5,429 nt of DNA from Candidatus Iainarchaeum sp. (GCA_021161055.1 JAGHBI010000030.1:1-5429), one strand, 5' to 3'; numbered from the stretch's first letter, positions 1 to 5,429 are shown. The notes: generated by a model from the letters alone, not told the origin. Translations and numbers: made by a program.

Positions 1-876
1 CATTATAAAGGCGAATTTCACGTTGTTTCCAACCCAGAGTTCTTGCGCGAAGGCAGCGCAGTTATGGATTTCCTCAAGCCTGATAGGATTGTAATAGGCT
101 ATGAAAGCCCTAGGGCAAAGCGCGTTATGCAAGAGCTCTACAAACCCATAAAAACGAAGAAATTCTATACGGATCTGCGCACAGCAGAACTTATAAAGTA
201 TGCTTCCAACGCATTCCTCGCAACAAAGATATCTTTCATAAACGAGATCGCTATGCTCTGCGATAAACTCGGCGCTAATGTGAAGGATGTTGCAACCGGC
301 ATGGGGTTCGATAAACGCATAGGCAAGCATTTTTTGCGAGCTGGCTGCGGATGGGGAGGCTCCTGCTTCCCGAAGGATGTGAGCGCACTTATTTATATGG
401 GTAAAAAGCATGGCGTTCCGCTCAAAATAGCTGCTGCTGCAAAGGAAATAAATGTGAACGCAAAAATACTTCCTGTGAAAAAGCTGAAAGGGCTTTTGGG
501 CACGCTTAAAGGAAAGCGCATAGCAATTCTCGGTCTGGCTTTCAAACCAAATACTGATGATATGAGAGAAGCGAGCAGCATAACCATTATAAAGCAGCTT
601 AAGAGAGCAGGTGCTGAAGTAGTTGCTTATGACCCGATTGCAGAGGAAAACGCAAGGCAAATAATGCCTGATATTACGTATTGCTCTCGCGTTTATGATG
701 CTTTATGCAATGCGGATGCTGCAATACTCGTTACAGAATGGCCTGAGTTCGCGAACCTTAACTTCGGGAGAGTTAAGAGGCTTATGAAGAATCCTGTGAT
801 TGTTGATGGGCGAAACTTTTTAAACAGGAAAAAACTTAAGGATATGGGTTTTATATATGAAGCAATAGGTGTTTAA
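1..876 (+). CDS. ugd: UDP-glucose 6-dehydrogenase, 5'-truncated by the window edge
   Basis: The frame is open from base 1, so the start lies outside the window. The 291 visible residues cover the C-terminal two thirds; about 130-150 residues of the N-terminal NAD-binding Rossmann fold are missing. The enzyme oxidises UDP-glucose to UDP-glucuronate with two NAD+ in the cytoplasm. The visible catalytic set matches the family: NPEFLREG (visible residues 11-18, with E13 and E17), K66 and N70 in ELIKYASNAFLATK, and nucleophile C122 with D126 in GGSCFPKD. Spacings agree with the E141/E145, K204/N208 and C260/D264 pairs of the streptococcal enzyme. The C-terminal UDP-binding domain starts near residue 171 (GKRIAILGLAFKPNTDD) and carries VDGRN (R271), which favours a UDP-glucose over a GDP-mannose substrate. 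A related UDP-sugar dehydrogenase, for example one acting on an N-acetylhexosamine, is less likely. A TTG at 43 is internal to NPEFLREG and is not a start. It is the first visible gene of the operon; its UDP-glucuronate product would feed the decarboxylase at 2758-3690. Confidence 0.95.
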   Translation, partial: HYKGEFHVVSNPEFLREGSAVMDFLKPDRIVIGYESPRAKRVMQELYKPIKTKKFYTDLRTAELIKYASNAFLATKISFINEIAMLCDKLGANVKDVATGMGFDKRIGKHFLRAGCGWGGSCFPKDVSALIYMGKKHGVPLKIAAAAKEINVNAKILPVKKLKGLLGTLKGKRIAILGLAFKPNTDDMREASSITIIKQLKRAGAEVVAYDPIAEENARQIMPDITYCSRVYDALCNADAAILVTEWPEFANLNFGRVKRLMKNPVIVDGRNFLNRKKLKDMGFIYEAIGV

Positions 877-883
877 TGCTGAA

Positions 884-890
884 AAGGAGG
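884..890 (+). promoter_or_regulatory. Strong Shine-Dalgarno site for the FBP aldolase/phosphatase gene
   Basis: AAGGAGG lies 7 nt before the ATG at 898, inside the 21-nt gap after the dehydrogenase stop codon. It is the best ribosome binding site in the + strand operon and fixes the start at 898. The ATG at 893 is out of frame and too close to it. Confidence 0.85.
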
Positions 891-897
891 CGATGTT

Positions 898-2016
898 ATG
901 GCGTTGTTAACGGTATCCTGCATCAAGGCTGATGTTGGCAGTTTATCCGGGCACATAACCGTGCTGCCTGAGATGATTGAAATTATGGAAAAACACCTTG
1001 AAAAGGAGGGTAAGAAGAAAGGACTCATAATTGATTACTATGTTTTCCATTGCGGCGATGACCTTGAAACAGTAATGACCCATAGAAAGGGCAGGGATAA
1101 TAGTAAAATTCACAAGCTTGCATGGGACGGCTTCATGAAAGTAGCTAAGTATGCAAAGCGAAGAAAGCTCTATGCTGCTGGCCAGGACTTGCTCAGCGAA
1201 GCTTTCTCAGGTAATGTACGTGGCCAAGGCCCGGGTATTGCTGAAATGACCTTTGCTGAGAGAAAATCAGACCCTGTGCTTGTGTTTGCCTGTGACAAAA
1301 CGGAGCCTGCCGCATTCAACCTTCCGTTGTTCAGGGCATTTGCAGATCCATTCAATACAGCCGGCTTGGTAATAGACCCAAAGATGTGCAATGGCTTTAT
1401 ATTTGAGGTGCTGGATGTATATAAGCACATGAAGGTTGCTTTGAAGTGCCCTGAGGAGATGTATGATTTGCTAGCGTTGCTTGGTACTACAAGCACGTAT
1501 GCAATAAAACGCATCTACAAGAAGGGCACAGAGCCTGCTGAAGAACGCATCGCTGCAGAGGTATGCACTGAAAAGCTGAATGTGCTTGCAGGCAAGTATG
1601 TTGGCAAGGATGATCCTGTGTGCATAGTTCGCGCGCAAAGCGGCTTTCCTTCAGTTGGTGAAATACTGGAAGGCTTTACTTTAGGGCACCTTGTGAGTGG
1701 ATGGATGCGCGGTTCTCATAAAGGCCCATTGATGCCTGTTTCGCTCAGGGATGCTACACCAACGCGCTTTGACGGCCCTCCTCGCGTAGTGGGTTTGGGC
1801 TTTCAGGTGTGCAACGGCGAACTGATAGGGCCTAAAGATCTCTTTGAGGATGTGAGTTTTGACCTTGTAAGGAAGCGCTGCAATGAGATCGCAGACTATA
1901 TGCGTAGGCACGGTCCATTTGAACCACACAGAGTGAGCGAGAAGGAACTGGAGTACACAACTTTGCCAAAGGTCCTGGAGAAGATAGAGCCAAGATGCAA
2001 GAAGGCGGATGAGTGA
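898..2016 (+). CDS. fbp: Bifunctional fructose-1,6-bisphosphate aldolase/phosphatase (class V FBPase)
   Basis: This 372-residue protein matches the archaeal-type FBP aldolase/phosphatase along its whole length, close to the usual size of roughly 360-400. The family condenses dihydroxyacetone phosphate and glyceraldehyde 3-phosphate, then dephosphorylates the FBP to fructose 6-phosphate in one remodelling active site; this pulls carbon toward gluconeogenesis. Visible signatures include the N-terminal KADVGSLSGH (D12 and H19, metal ligands), HCGDD (D54, D55), AAGQD (Q96), and ACDKTEP (D133). YVGKDDP provides Y234, the Schiff-base lysine K237, and D238/D239; its Tyr-Lys spacing matches Y229/K232 of the Thermoproteus enzyme. 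GWMRGSHKGPLMPV, ATPTRFDGPPRVVGLGFQ and the C-terminal EYTTLP (Y353) are also family hallmarks. No key residue is missing, so both activities are expected. The start at 898 is supported by the Shine-Dalgarno site at 884-890 and the typical N-terminus. It begins 21 nt after the dehydrogenase gene and ends 4 nt before the preferred start of the next gene, so co-transcription is likely. Confidence 0.97.
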   Translation: MALLTVSCIKADVGSLSGHITVLPEMIEIMEKHLEKEGKKKGLIIDYYVFHCGDDLETVMTHRKGRDNSKIHKLAWDGFMKVAKYAKRRKLYAAGQDLLSEAFSGNVRGQGPGIAEMTFAERKSDPVLVFACDKTEPAAFNLPLFRAFADPFNTAGLVIDPKMCNGFIFEVLDVYKHMKVALKCPEEMYDLLALLGTTSTYAIKRIYKKGTEPAEERIAAEVCTEKLNVLAGKYVGKDDPVCIVRAQSGFPSVGEILEGFTLGHLVSGWMRGSHKGPLMPVSLRDATPTRFDGPPRVVGLGFQVCNGELIGPKDLFEDVSFDLVRKRCNEIADYMRRHGPFEPHRVSEKELEYTTLPKVLEKIEPRCKKADE

Positions 2017-2020
2017 GAGC

Positions 2021-2770
2021 ATGAAAGCGATAATTCCGGCCGCGGGCTATGGTACGCGCTTGCGGCCTCTAACTTCTTATATCCCAAAAGCGCTTATCGA
2101 TATAAATGGCAGGCCGGTAATAGAATACGTTCTTGATAAAATTGCTGAGCTCAACTGTGTGGACTCTCTTTATATAATAACCAACAACTATTATTACACA
2201 CAATTTTGCAGATGGCTTGATGCCTTGGATAAGAAGCGCTATAACTTTAAGATAGAAATCATAAATGATGGCACAAACAATGAGAATGAACGCCTGGGTG
2301 CAATAGGTGATAAAGTACTTGCAATAAGGGAAAAGGGGCTTTGCACAGAGCTTTTGGATATAAGCAGCGATAATGTGTTCGATTTCTCACTTAAACCAAT
2401 GTTTGAAATGTTTGAGGAGAAAAAGGCGTGTGTAGTTGGTGCTTACGATGTTGGCTCGAAAGAGCTTGCAAAGAAGTATGGTGTTGTCGCGGTTGATGAC
2501 CGCTATAGGATTATAGGCTTTGAAGAAAAGCCTGCACAACCCAAATCAACGCTTGCGAGCACAGGCATATATATGTACACGAAACCGATACTTAAACTGT
2601 TAGAAGAGTATGCGAACGAGAACCATAGCTTAGATACGCCAGGGAGCTTCATTCAGTGGCTATATAAGCGCGCAGATGTTTATGCGTATCCTTTTAAGGG
2701 GAAATGGTACGATATTGGCTCTTTTGAGTGTTTAGAAACCGCAAGAGCTGAGCTGAAATGCGAGCAGTAG
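2021..2770 (+). CDS. Sugar-1-phosphate nucleotidylyltransferase, probably making UDP-glucose
   Basis: This 249-residue protein is a single GT-A-like nucleotidyltransferase domain of the RmlA/GalU superfamily, transferring a nucleotidyl group from an NTP to a sugar 1-phosphate. Seen: the nucleotide-binding loop AAGYGTRLRPLT (residues 7-18), PKAL (K23), a metal-ligand Asp in SSDN (D117), the EKP motif (169-171), and WYDIG (D231) as the likely second metal ligand. Family members usually have GDN where this protein has SDN. There is no C-terminal beta-helix acyltransferase domain, and it is shorter than RmlA (about 290). Motifs alone do not separate UTP from dTTP use. The UDP-glucose dehydrogenase and UDP-glucuronate decarboxylase alongside suggest UTP plus glucose 1-phosphate to UDP-glucose. 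The ATG at 2021 is preferred because it gives the standard MKAIIPAAG start, with a weak GTGA at 2013-2016. An in-frame ATG at 2009 would add four residues and overlap the upstream gene by 8 nt. The 3' end overlaps the next gene by 13 nt. Confidence 0.9.
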   Translation: MKAIIPAAGYGTRLRPLTSYIPKALIDINGRPVIEYVLDKIAELNCVDSLYIITNNYYYTQFCRWLDALDKKRYNFKIEIINDGTNNENERLGAIGDKVLAIREKGLCTELLDISSDNVFDFSLKPMFEMFEEKKACVVGAYDVGSKELAKKYGVVAVDDRYRIIGFEEKPAQPKSTLASTGIYMYTKPILKLLEEYANENHSLDTPGSFIQWLYKRADVYAYPFKGKWYDIGSFECLETARAELKCEQ

Positions 2771-3690
2771 TAACAGGCTGTGCAGGCTTTATAGGCTCGC
2801 ACCTCTGCGAGTTTCTCGTTAAAAAGGGCTATGATGTAATTGGCATCGATAATCTCTGCACAGGTGCAATAGAAAATATTGCTTCTTTGCCAAAGGAGAA
2901 TTTCACATTCATAAGAAAAGATATAACAAAGGGCATCAGCATACAAGGAAAAATCGATGAGGTTTATAATTTGGCTTCACCGGCTTCACCGAAGGCATAC
3001 CAAAGGCTTGCGATAGAAACTATGCTTGCAAATTCTATCGGGACAACAAATATGCTTGAGCTTGCTCTGAAGAAAAAAGCATGCTTTCTTCAGGCATCGA
3101 CATCAGAGGTCTATGGCGACCCCCTTGTGCACCCGCAAAAGGAATCATATTACGGTAACGTTAATCCTGTCGGTCCGAGGGCATGCTACGATGAATCCAA
3201 AAGATTTGCAGAAGCCCTTATAATGAACTACCATTGGCGATATGGTTTGGAAACAAGGATTGCTAGGATATTCAATACCTATGGGCCAAGGATGAGTGCA
3301 AGCGATGGCCGAGTTATTCCAAACTTCATAATACAAGCGCTGAGATCCGAACCTTTAACAGTGTATGGCCGCGGCCTTCAGACAAGGTCATTCTGTTATA
3401 TAAGTGATATGGTTCAAGGCCTTTACAGGCTCATGCACTGCAGCTATGCGATGCCTGTAAACCTGGGAAACCCTAAAGAGATAAAAATAATAGAGCTTGC
3501 GAAACTTATAAAGAGATTGACGGGCTCCAAATCCAAACTGACCTTTGTAAAGATGCCAGAGGATGATCCTGAAAAAAGAAGGCCTGATATTACTTTGGCT
3601 AGGGAGCTCCTTAAGTGGAAGCCAAAGGTAACTCTGCGCAAGGGGTTAATTGAAACCATCGCATGGTTTAGGGCTTTAGAGGAAGCTTAA
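2758..3690 (+). CDS. uxs: UDP-glucuronate decarboxylase (UDP-xylose synthase), extended SDR family
   Basis: This 310-residue NAD-dependent extended short-chain dehydrogenase resembles UDP-xylose synthases closely. These oxidise UDP-glucuronate at C4, decarboxylate it and re-reduce the 4-keto intermediate to UDP-xylose with bound NAD. Seen: the Rossmann motif GCAGFIG (residues 7-13), D31 for the adenosine ribose, LASPASP (72-78), the catalytic TSE triad (115-117) within STSEVYGDP, the Y144/K148 pair in CYDESKR, then RIFNTYGPRM, DGRVIPNFI, YGRGLQTRSFCYISD, NLGNP and DDPEKRRPDI. STSEVYGDP with the HPQKE that follows and NPVGPRACYDE separate it from generic sugar epimerases. Two deviations are visible: YDESK where most members have YDEGK, and TGAI where many have TGRK. 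It lacks the membrane anchor of animal forms. The ATG at 2758 lies inside the previous gene, 10 nt before its stop, with no clear Shine-Dalgarno site, so translational coupling is likely. A closely related 4-epimerase or bifunctional UDP-apiose/xylose synthase is less likely. Its last 23 bp overlap the convergent surface-protein gene. Confidence 0.91.
   Translation: MRAVVTGCAGFIGSHLCEFLVKKGYDVIGIDNLCTGAIENIASLPKENFTFIRKDITKGISIQGKIDEVYNLASPASPKAYQRLAIETMLANSIGTTNMLELALKKKACFLQASTSEVYGDPLVHPQKESYYGNVNPVGPRACYDESKRFAEALIMNYHWRYGLETRIARIFNTYGPRMSASDGRVIPNFIIQALRSEPLTVYGRGLQTRSFCYISDMVQGLYRLMHCSYAMPVNLGNPKEIKIIELAKLIKRLTGSKSKLTFVKMPEDDPEKRRPDITLARELLKWKPKVTLRKGLIETIAWFRALEEA
3653..3669. repeat. 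Perfect 7-bp inverted repeat with a 3-nt loop at the convergent gene junction
   Basis: AAACCAT (3653-3659) and ATGGTTT (3663-3669) are exact reverse complements around CGC. The right arm covers two bases of the minus-strand stop codon (3668-3670), and the whole element lies in the last codons of the UDP-xylose synthase gene. It could form a hairpin in either transcript. No T-run follows it in either direction, so it is not a classical intrinsic terminator. By rough estimate, one or two such stems are expected by chance in a window this long; only the position makes it notable. Confidence 0.3.
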
Positions 3691-5395
3691 ACTTGGATTC
3701 TGCTTCTTTATGTGCCTTGTGTACCGCCCTCTCAAGAGGCGTTTTTCCTTTCCCCTGTTTTTCATACATGTAAAATATAACGCCTGCAGCAACGATGGCA
3801 GCAATGATTGCAAGCACCACTAGGTGCCAGGGAAATTCTGGCTTTTCTTTTTCTTCTACTGCAATCTCAACACATTCGCCTGCTTTACACTCTTTATTAT
3901 CGCCGCAGGCTGTCCCATCCGGTAAGTTTTCATATATGCATTTGCCTGTTGTGGGATCACAGCTTGCCTTTTTACACAGCTTTGGTTCACATACAACATC
4001 TTTGCATAGATCAACGGGTGCTTCTTTGAAGCTTGCCACAAACGGAGCCTTCCATTCCTCTGCAGAGTCTTTATTTATATCGCTTTTTATAATGTAGCTA
4101 ACTGTCAGAGTTTCATTTACATCAAGTTCCGGCACGGTAAACCTGATTATAGGATCCGCTTCCAGTATCTCAAACGATAGCTTGCTTTCGATCATATTTT
4201 CATCTATATGCTCCAAAACAGTTTTTGGAATAACCTCAATTACTTTCAAATCCACCAACTTTTTGCCAGCGGTATTTTTGAGTTCAAAGCTTACCGTTGT
4301 TTTGAAGGAAACATTCCCCTCTTCATCCACAAGCTTTTCCACTTTAACGGTTCTGCTCAGTTGCACCTTGGTGAGGGTTCTTATGGCTTTTTTTATTTCC
4401 GCATCGCTTGCACCCATTTTGCTTAACACTTCCCTTATGCCAGGAGCCAGTGTTCTTTCAGCTATTGCTTTTTCAAAAAGCTTTTCTAATTTCTTTACCT
4501 TTTTTTCGGGCGTTGGACTTGGTGTTGGCGTTGCAGTAGGCGTTGGTGTTGGACTCGGCGTTGTTGTAGTTGTGCTTGCACTACCGCTTGTTACAGGAAC
4601 TAAAGTAGGCGTTGGTGTTGGCGTTGCAGTTGGGGTTGGCGTGGGGCAGGTGCCACAATCTGCGCTGCAATTAGAGCATGTTTCGCCATTTGAGCAGTAG
4701 CCATCACCGCATACAGGGCTTACAGTTATTGTACAGCTGTAATCGTTCGGATCATTATAGGCTGAAGTAATGTGCGCGGTAATTGTTTCAGTGCCTGCAT
4801 CAATCGCTTTGAAATCATAGCTCAATGCAACTTGGCCGCCTGCATTTATATCCTGGCTCCAAGGGTCCTGACCCGTTACAAGGGAAAAGCAGTCAGAATT
4901 GTAATCCATATCTACCTGAGCATTGGTAACATCGCCACCAGTGTTTTTCAGTATAAAGCTTATTGTAACGGTTTGCTGCACATTAATGCTTGTTGATGAA
5001 CAGCTTTGGTTTGAAACCTCTATGAATGGCGGCGTTAACACACTAAGAGATGCATTGGCTGCTGAGCTTGCACCGGTAGCAGTGAATGTTAGAGTATAAG
5101 GGGTTGAACTCGCTTGTTCACCTTTCACAGTCCAGCTCACAGATTTTGAACCGCCAGCAGGAATGCTTGCAATCACTTGCGAAGCCGAACCAACAATGCT
5201 TACACCAGCGGGATAACCAATCGTTACAGTAACGTTTGATGCTGAAGTGCCGCTTGCTGTAACGGTTGCTGTTGCAGTGGTTGTCTGCCCCTGATAAATG
5301 GGATTTGGTGAAACGCTTGCGGTTATGCTAACTGCAGCACTTGCATATCCAATAAAAACAAAAATTAAAAGCCAAACCAAGACATAAGTACGCAT
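3668..5395 (-). CDS. Secreted, membrane-anchored multidomain surface protein of unknown function
   Basis: I do not recognise a named family. The 575-residue layout is: a signal peptide (about 1-20, cleavage likely after ASA); a beta-sandwich-like region with an SPNPIYQGQ start, resembling Ig-like/CARDB-type repeats (about 21-120); a second such region (about 124-226); a Cys knot CGDGYC...CSADCGTC (C229, C234, C240, C243, C247, C250); a Thr/Pro/Ser linker (251-296); a charged, probably helical segment (297-345); a third beta-rich domain (about 346-455); a second Cys cluster with eight Cys (464-508) including DGTACGDNKEC; an acidic stretch; one membrane helix (about 522-543); and a short basic tail. 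This implies an exported protein anchored by its C-terminus, with most of it outside the cell. Six N-X-S/T sequons (N54, N114, N129, N242, N361, N427) allow N-glycosylation. The CGDGxC...DCG pattern recurs in archaeal surface proteins as far as I recall. A role in cell envelope or adhesion is inference only. The start at 5393-5395 has a strong Shine-Dalgarno site 6 nt upstream. It is convergent with the nucleotide-sugar operon and overlaps it by 23 bp. Confidence 0.88.
   Translation of the reverse strand: MRTYVLVWLLIFVFIGYASAAVSITASVSPNPIYQGQTTTATATVTASGTSASNVTVTIGYPAGVSIVGSASQVIASIPAGGSKSVSWTVKGEQASSTPYTLTFTATGASSAANASLSVLTPPFIEVSNQSCSSTSINVQQTVTISFILKNTGGDVTNAQVDMDYNSDCFSLVTGQDPWSQDINAGGQVALSYDFKAIDAGTETITAHITSAYNDPNDYSCTITVSPVCGDGYCSNGETCSNCSADCGTCPTPTPTATPTPTPTLVPVTSGSASTTTTTPSPTPTPTATPTPSPTPEKKVKKLEKLFEKAIAERTLAPGIREVLSKMGASDAEIKKAIRTLTKVQLSRTVKVEKLVDEEGNVSFKTTVSFELKNTAGKKLVDLKVIEVIPKTVLEHIDENMIESKLSFEILEADPIIRFTVPELDVNETLTVSYIIKSDINKDSAEEWKAPFVASFKEAPVDLCKDVVCEPKLCKKASCDPTTGKCIYENLPDGTACGDNKECKAGECVEIAVEEKEKPEFPWHLVVLAIIAAIVAAGVIFYMYEKQGKGKTPLERAVHKAHKEAESKFKLPLKP
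3725..3746 (+). terminator. Possible terminator of the + strand operon: hairpin followed by T5
   Basis: CCTCT (3728-3732) pairs with AGAGG (3735-3739) around CA. A bulged C at 3727 lets CG (3725-3726) pair with CG (3740-3741). TTTTT follows at 3742-3746, and T-rich sequence continues to about 3764. The hairpin begins about 35 nt after the operon's last stop codon, a plausible place to end the transcript, and archaea often terminate at T-runs. It lies inside the coding sequence of the opposite-strand gene, where the T-runs encode lysine codons, so it may be a by-product of that protein sequence. Confidence 0.35.
4508..4645 (-). repeat. Low-complexity Thr-Pro linker with internal DNA duplication
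   Basis: This tract encodes surface-protein residues 251-296, two TPTP-type blocks separated by a short Val/Ser/Thr spacer. At DNA level the blocks share exact 17-nt matches: GTAGGCGTTGGTGTTGG (+ strand) at 4536-4552 and 4605-4621, and GGTGTTGGCGTTGCAGT at 4521-4537 and 4614-4630. The repetition suggests growth by slippage or unequal recombination, so length may vary between strains. The protein segment is probably an extended, possibly O-glycosylated spacer. The opposite strand reads as Val-Gly repeats and is not a gene. Confidence 0.8.
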
Positions 5396-5401
5396 TCATA
5401 T

Positions 5402-5407
5402 ACCTCC
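5402..5407 (-). promoter_or_regulatory. Shine-Dalgarno site of the surface-protein gene
   Basis: On the minus strand the sequence reads GGAGGT, 6 nt before the ATG at 5393-5395. The match and spacing are good and fix the start of the signal peptide. Confidence 0.8.
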
Positions 5408-5411
5408 ATCA

Positions 5412-5426
5412 ATGTGTCGACCACAT
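5412..5426. repeat. Small inverted repeat upstream of the surface-protein gene
   Basis: ATGTG (5412-5416) and CACAT (5422-5426) are exact reverse complements around TCGAC, ending 4 nt upstream of the Shine-Dalgarno site on the minus strand. It could be an operator or a small leader hairpin. Five-bp arms arise often by chance, and the promoter region beyond 5429 is not visible, so this is only a candidate. Confidence 0.22.
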
Positions 5427-5429
5427 AAA

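Noticed and set aside
43..45. TTG at 43 as the start of the UDP-glucose dehydrogenase
   Set aside because: The frame is open upstream, and the preceding bases encode VVSNPEF, part of the conserved NPEFLREG motif, so the gene continues beyond the window.
2009..2011. ATG at 2009 as start of the nucleotidylyltransferase
   Set aside because: It adds MSES before the family-typical MKAIIPAAG and has its purine-rich upstream sequence only about 3 nt away. It cannot be fully excluded, but 2021 fits better.
1170..2087. Open frames on the minus strand at 1170-1514, 1681-2022 and 1896-2087
   Set aside because: They lie wholly or mostly inside the well-conserved FBP aldolase/phosphatase and the start of the next gene, overlap each other, and show no recognisable motif.
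2974..2991. Exact 9-nt tandem repeat (GCTTCACCG twice) in the decarboxylase gene
   Set aside because: It encodes the ASPASP motif conserved in UDP-xylose synthases, so it reflects protein constraint plus identical codons and not a mobile or regulatory repeat.
4182..4700. A 172-codon open frame on the + strand with Val-Gly repeats
   Set aside because: It is the antisense reading of the Thr-Pro linker and neighbouring domain of the surface protein. It has no family resemblance, and its repeats follow from the Thr-Pro codons opposite.
5422..5429. TATA-like TTTATGTG (minus strand) upstream of the surface gene
   Set aside because: A TATA box here would put the transcription start at or after the Shine-Dalgarno site, which that site would then be unable to use. 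The window also ends here, so no promoter can be judged.
1..5429. tRNA, rRNA, CRISPR, insertion sequence or phage features
   Set aside because: No cloverleaf-like stretch, regularly spaced repeats, transposase or integrase motifs, or terminal inverted repeats were seen; coding sequence fills nearly the whole window.

Overview
The window looks like a piece of an archaeal genome, possibly from a DPANN-type lineage, though this is a guess from style and not a placement. Three things point to archaea. The second gene is a bifunctional fructose-1,6-bisphosphate aldolase/phosphatase, which is typical of archaea and a few deep-branching bacteria. The last gene has the layout of an archaeal surface protein: signal peptide, beta-sandwich repeats, Cys-rich knots, Thr-Pro linker and one C-terminal membrane anchor. 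Genes are tightly packed, and two have strong Shine-Dalgarno sites. No rRNA, tRNA, CRISPR array, insertion sequence or integrase is visible. No stretch over 300 bases lacks a gene.

Positions 1-3690 (+ strand) form a compact four-gene cluster that reads as one operon. In order it holds the 3' two thirds of a UDP-glucose 6-dehydrogenase (cut by the window edge), an intact fructose-1,6-bisphosphate aldolase/phosphatase, a single-domain sugar-1-phosphate nucleotidylyltransferase, and a UDP-glucuronate decarboxylase (UDP-xylose synthase). The junctions are a 21-nt gap with a strong ribosome binding site, a 4-nt gap, and a 13-nt overlap. Together the products outline a route from triose phosphates through fructose 6-phosphate to UDP-glucose, UDP-glucuronate and UDP-xylose. 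Phosphoglucose isomerase and phosphoglucomutase are needed between these steps and are not in the window. The UTP and glucose-1-phosphate specificity of the nucleotidylyltransferase is inferred mainly from its neighbours.

Positions 3668-5395 (- strand) encode a 575-residue predicted secreted, membrane-anchored protein of unknown function. It converges on the operon, and the two coding regions overlap tail to tail by 23 bp. Two inverted repeats lie at this junction: a 7-bp stem on the stop codon of the surface gene, and a hairpin followed by T5 about 35 nt past the operon's last stop codon. The surface gene has a strong Shine-Dalgarno site and a small 15-bp inverted repeat just upstream of it.

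The most interesting points are the gluconeogenic gateway enzyme embedded in a nucleotide-sugar operon, the possible UDP-xylose pathway in an archaeon, and the adjacent multi-domain surface protein with six N-glycosylation sequons. That protein is a possible, unproven acceptor of the sugars.
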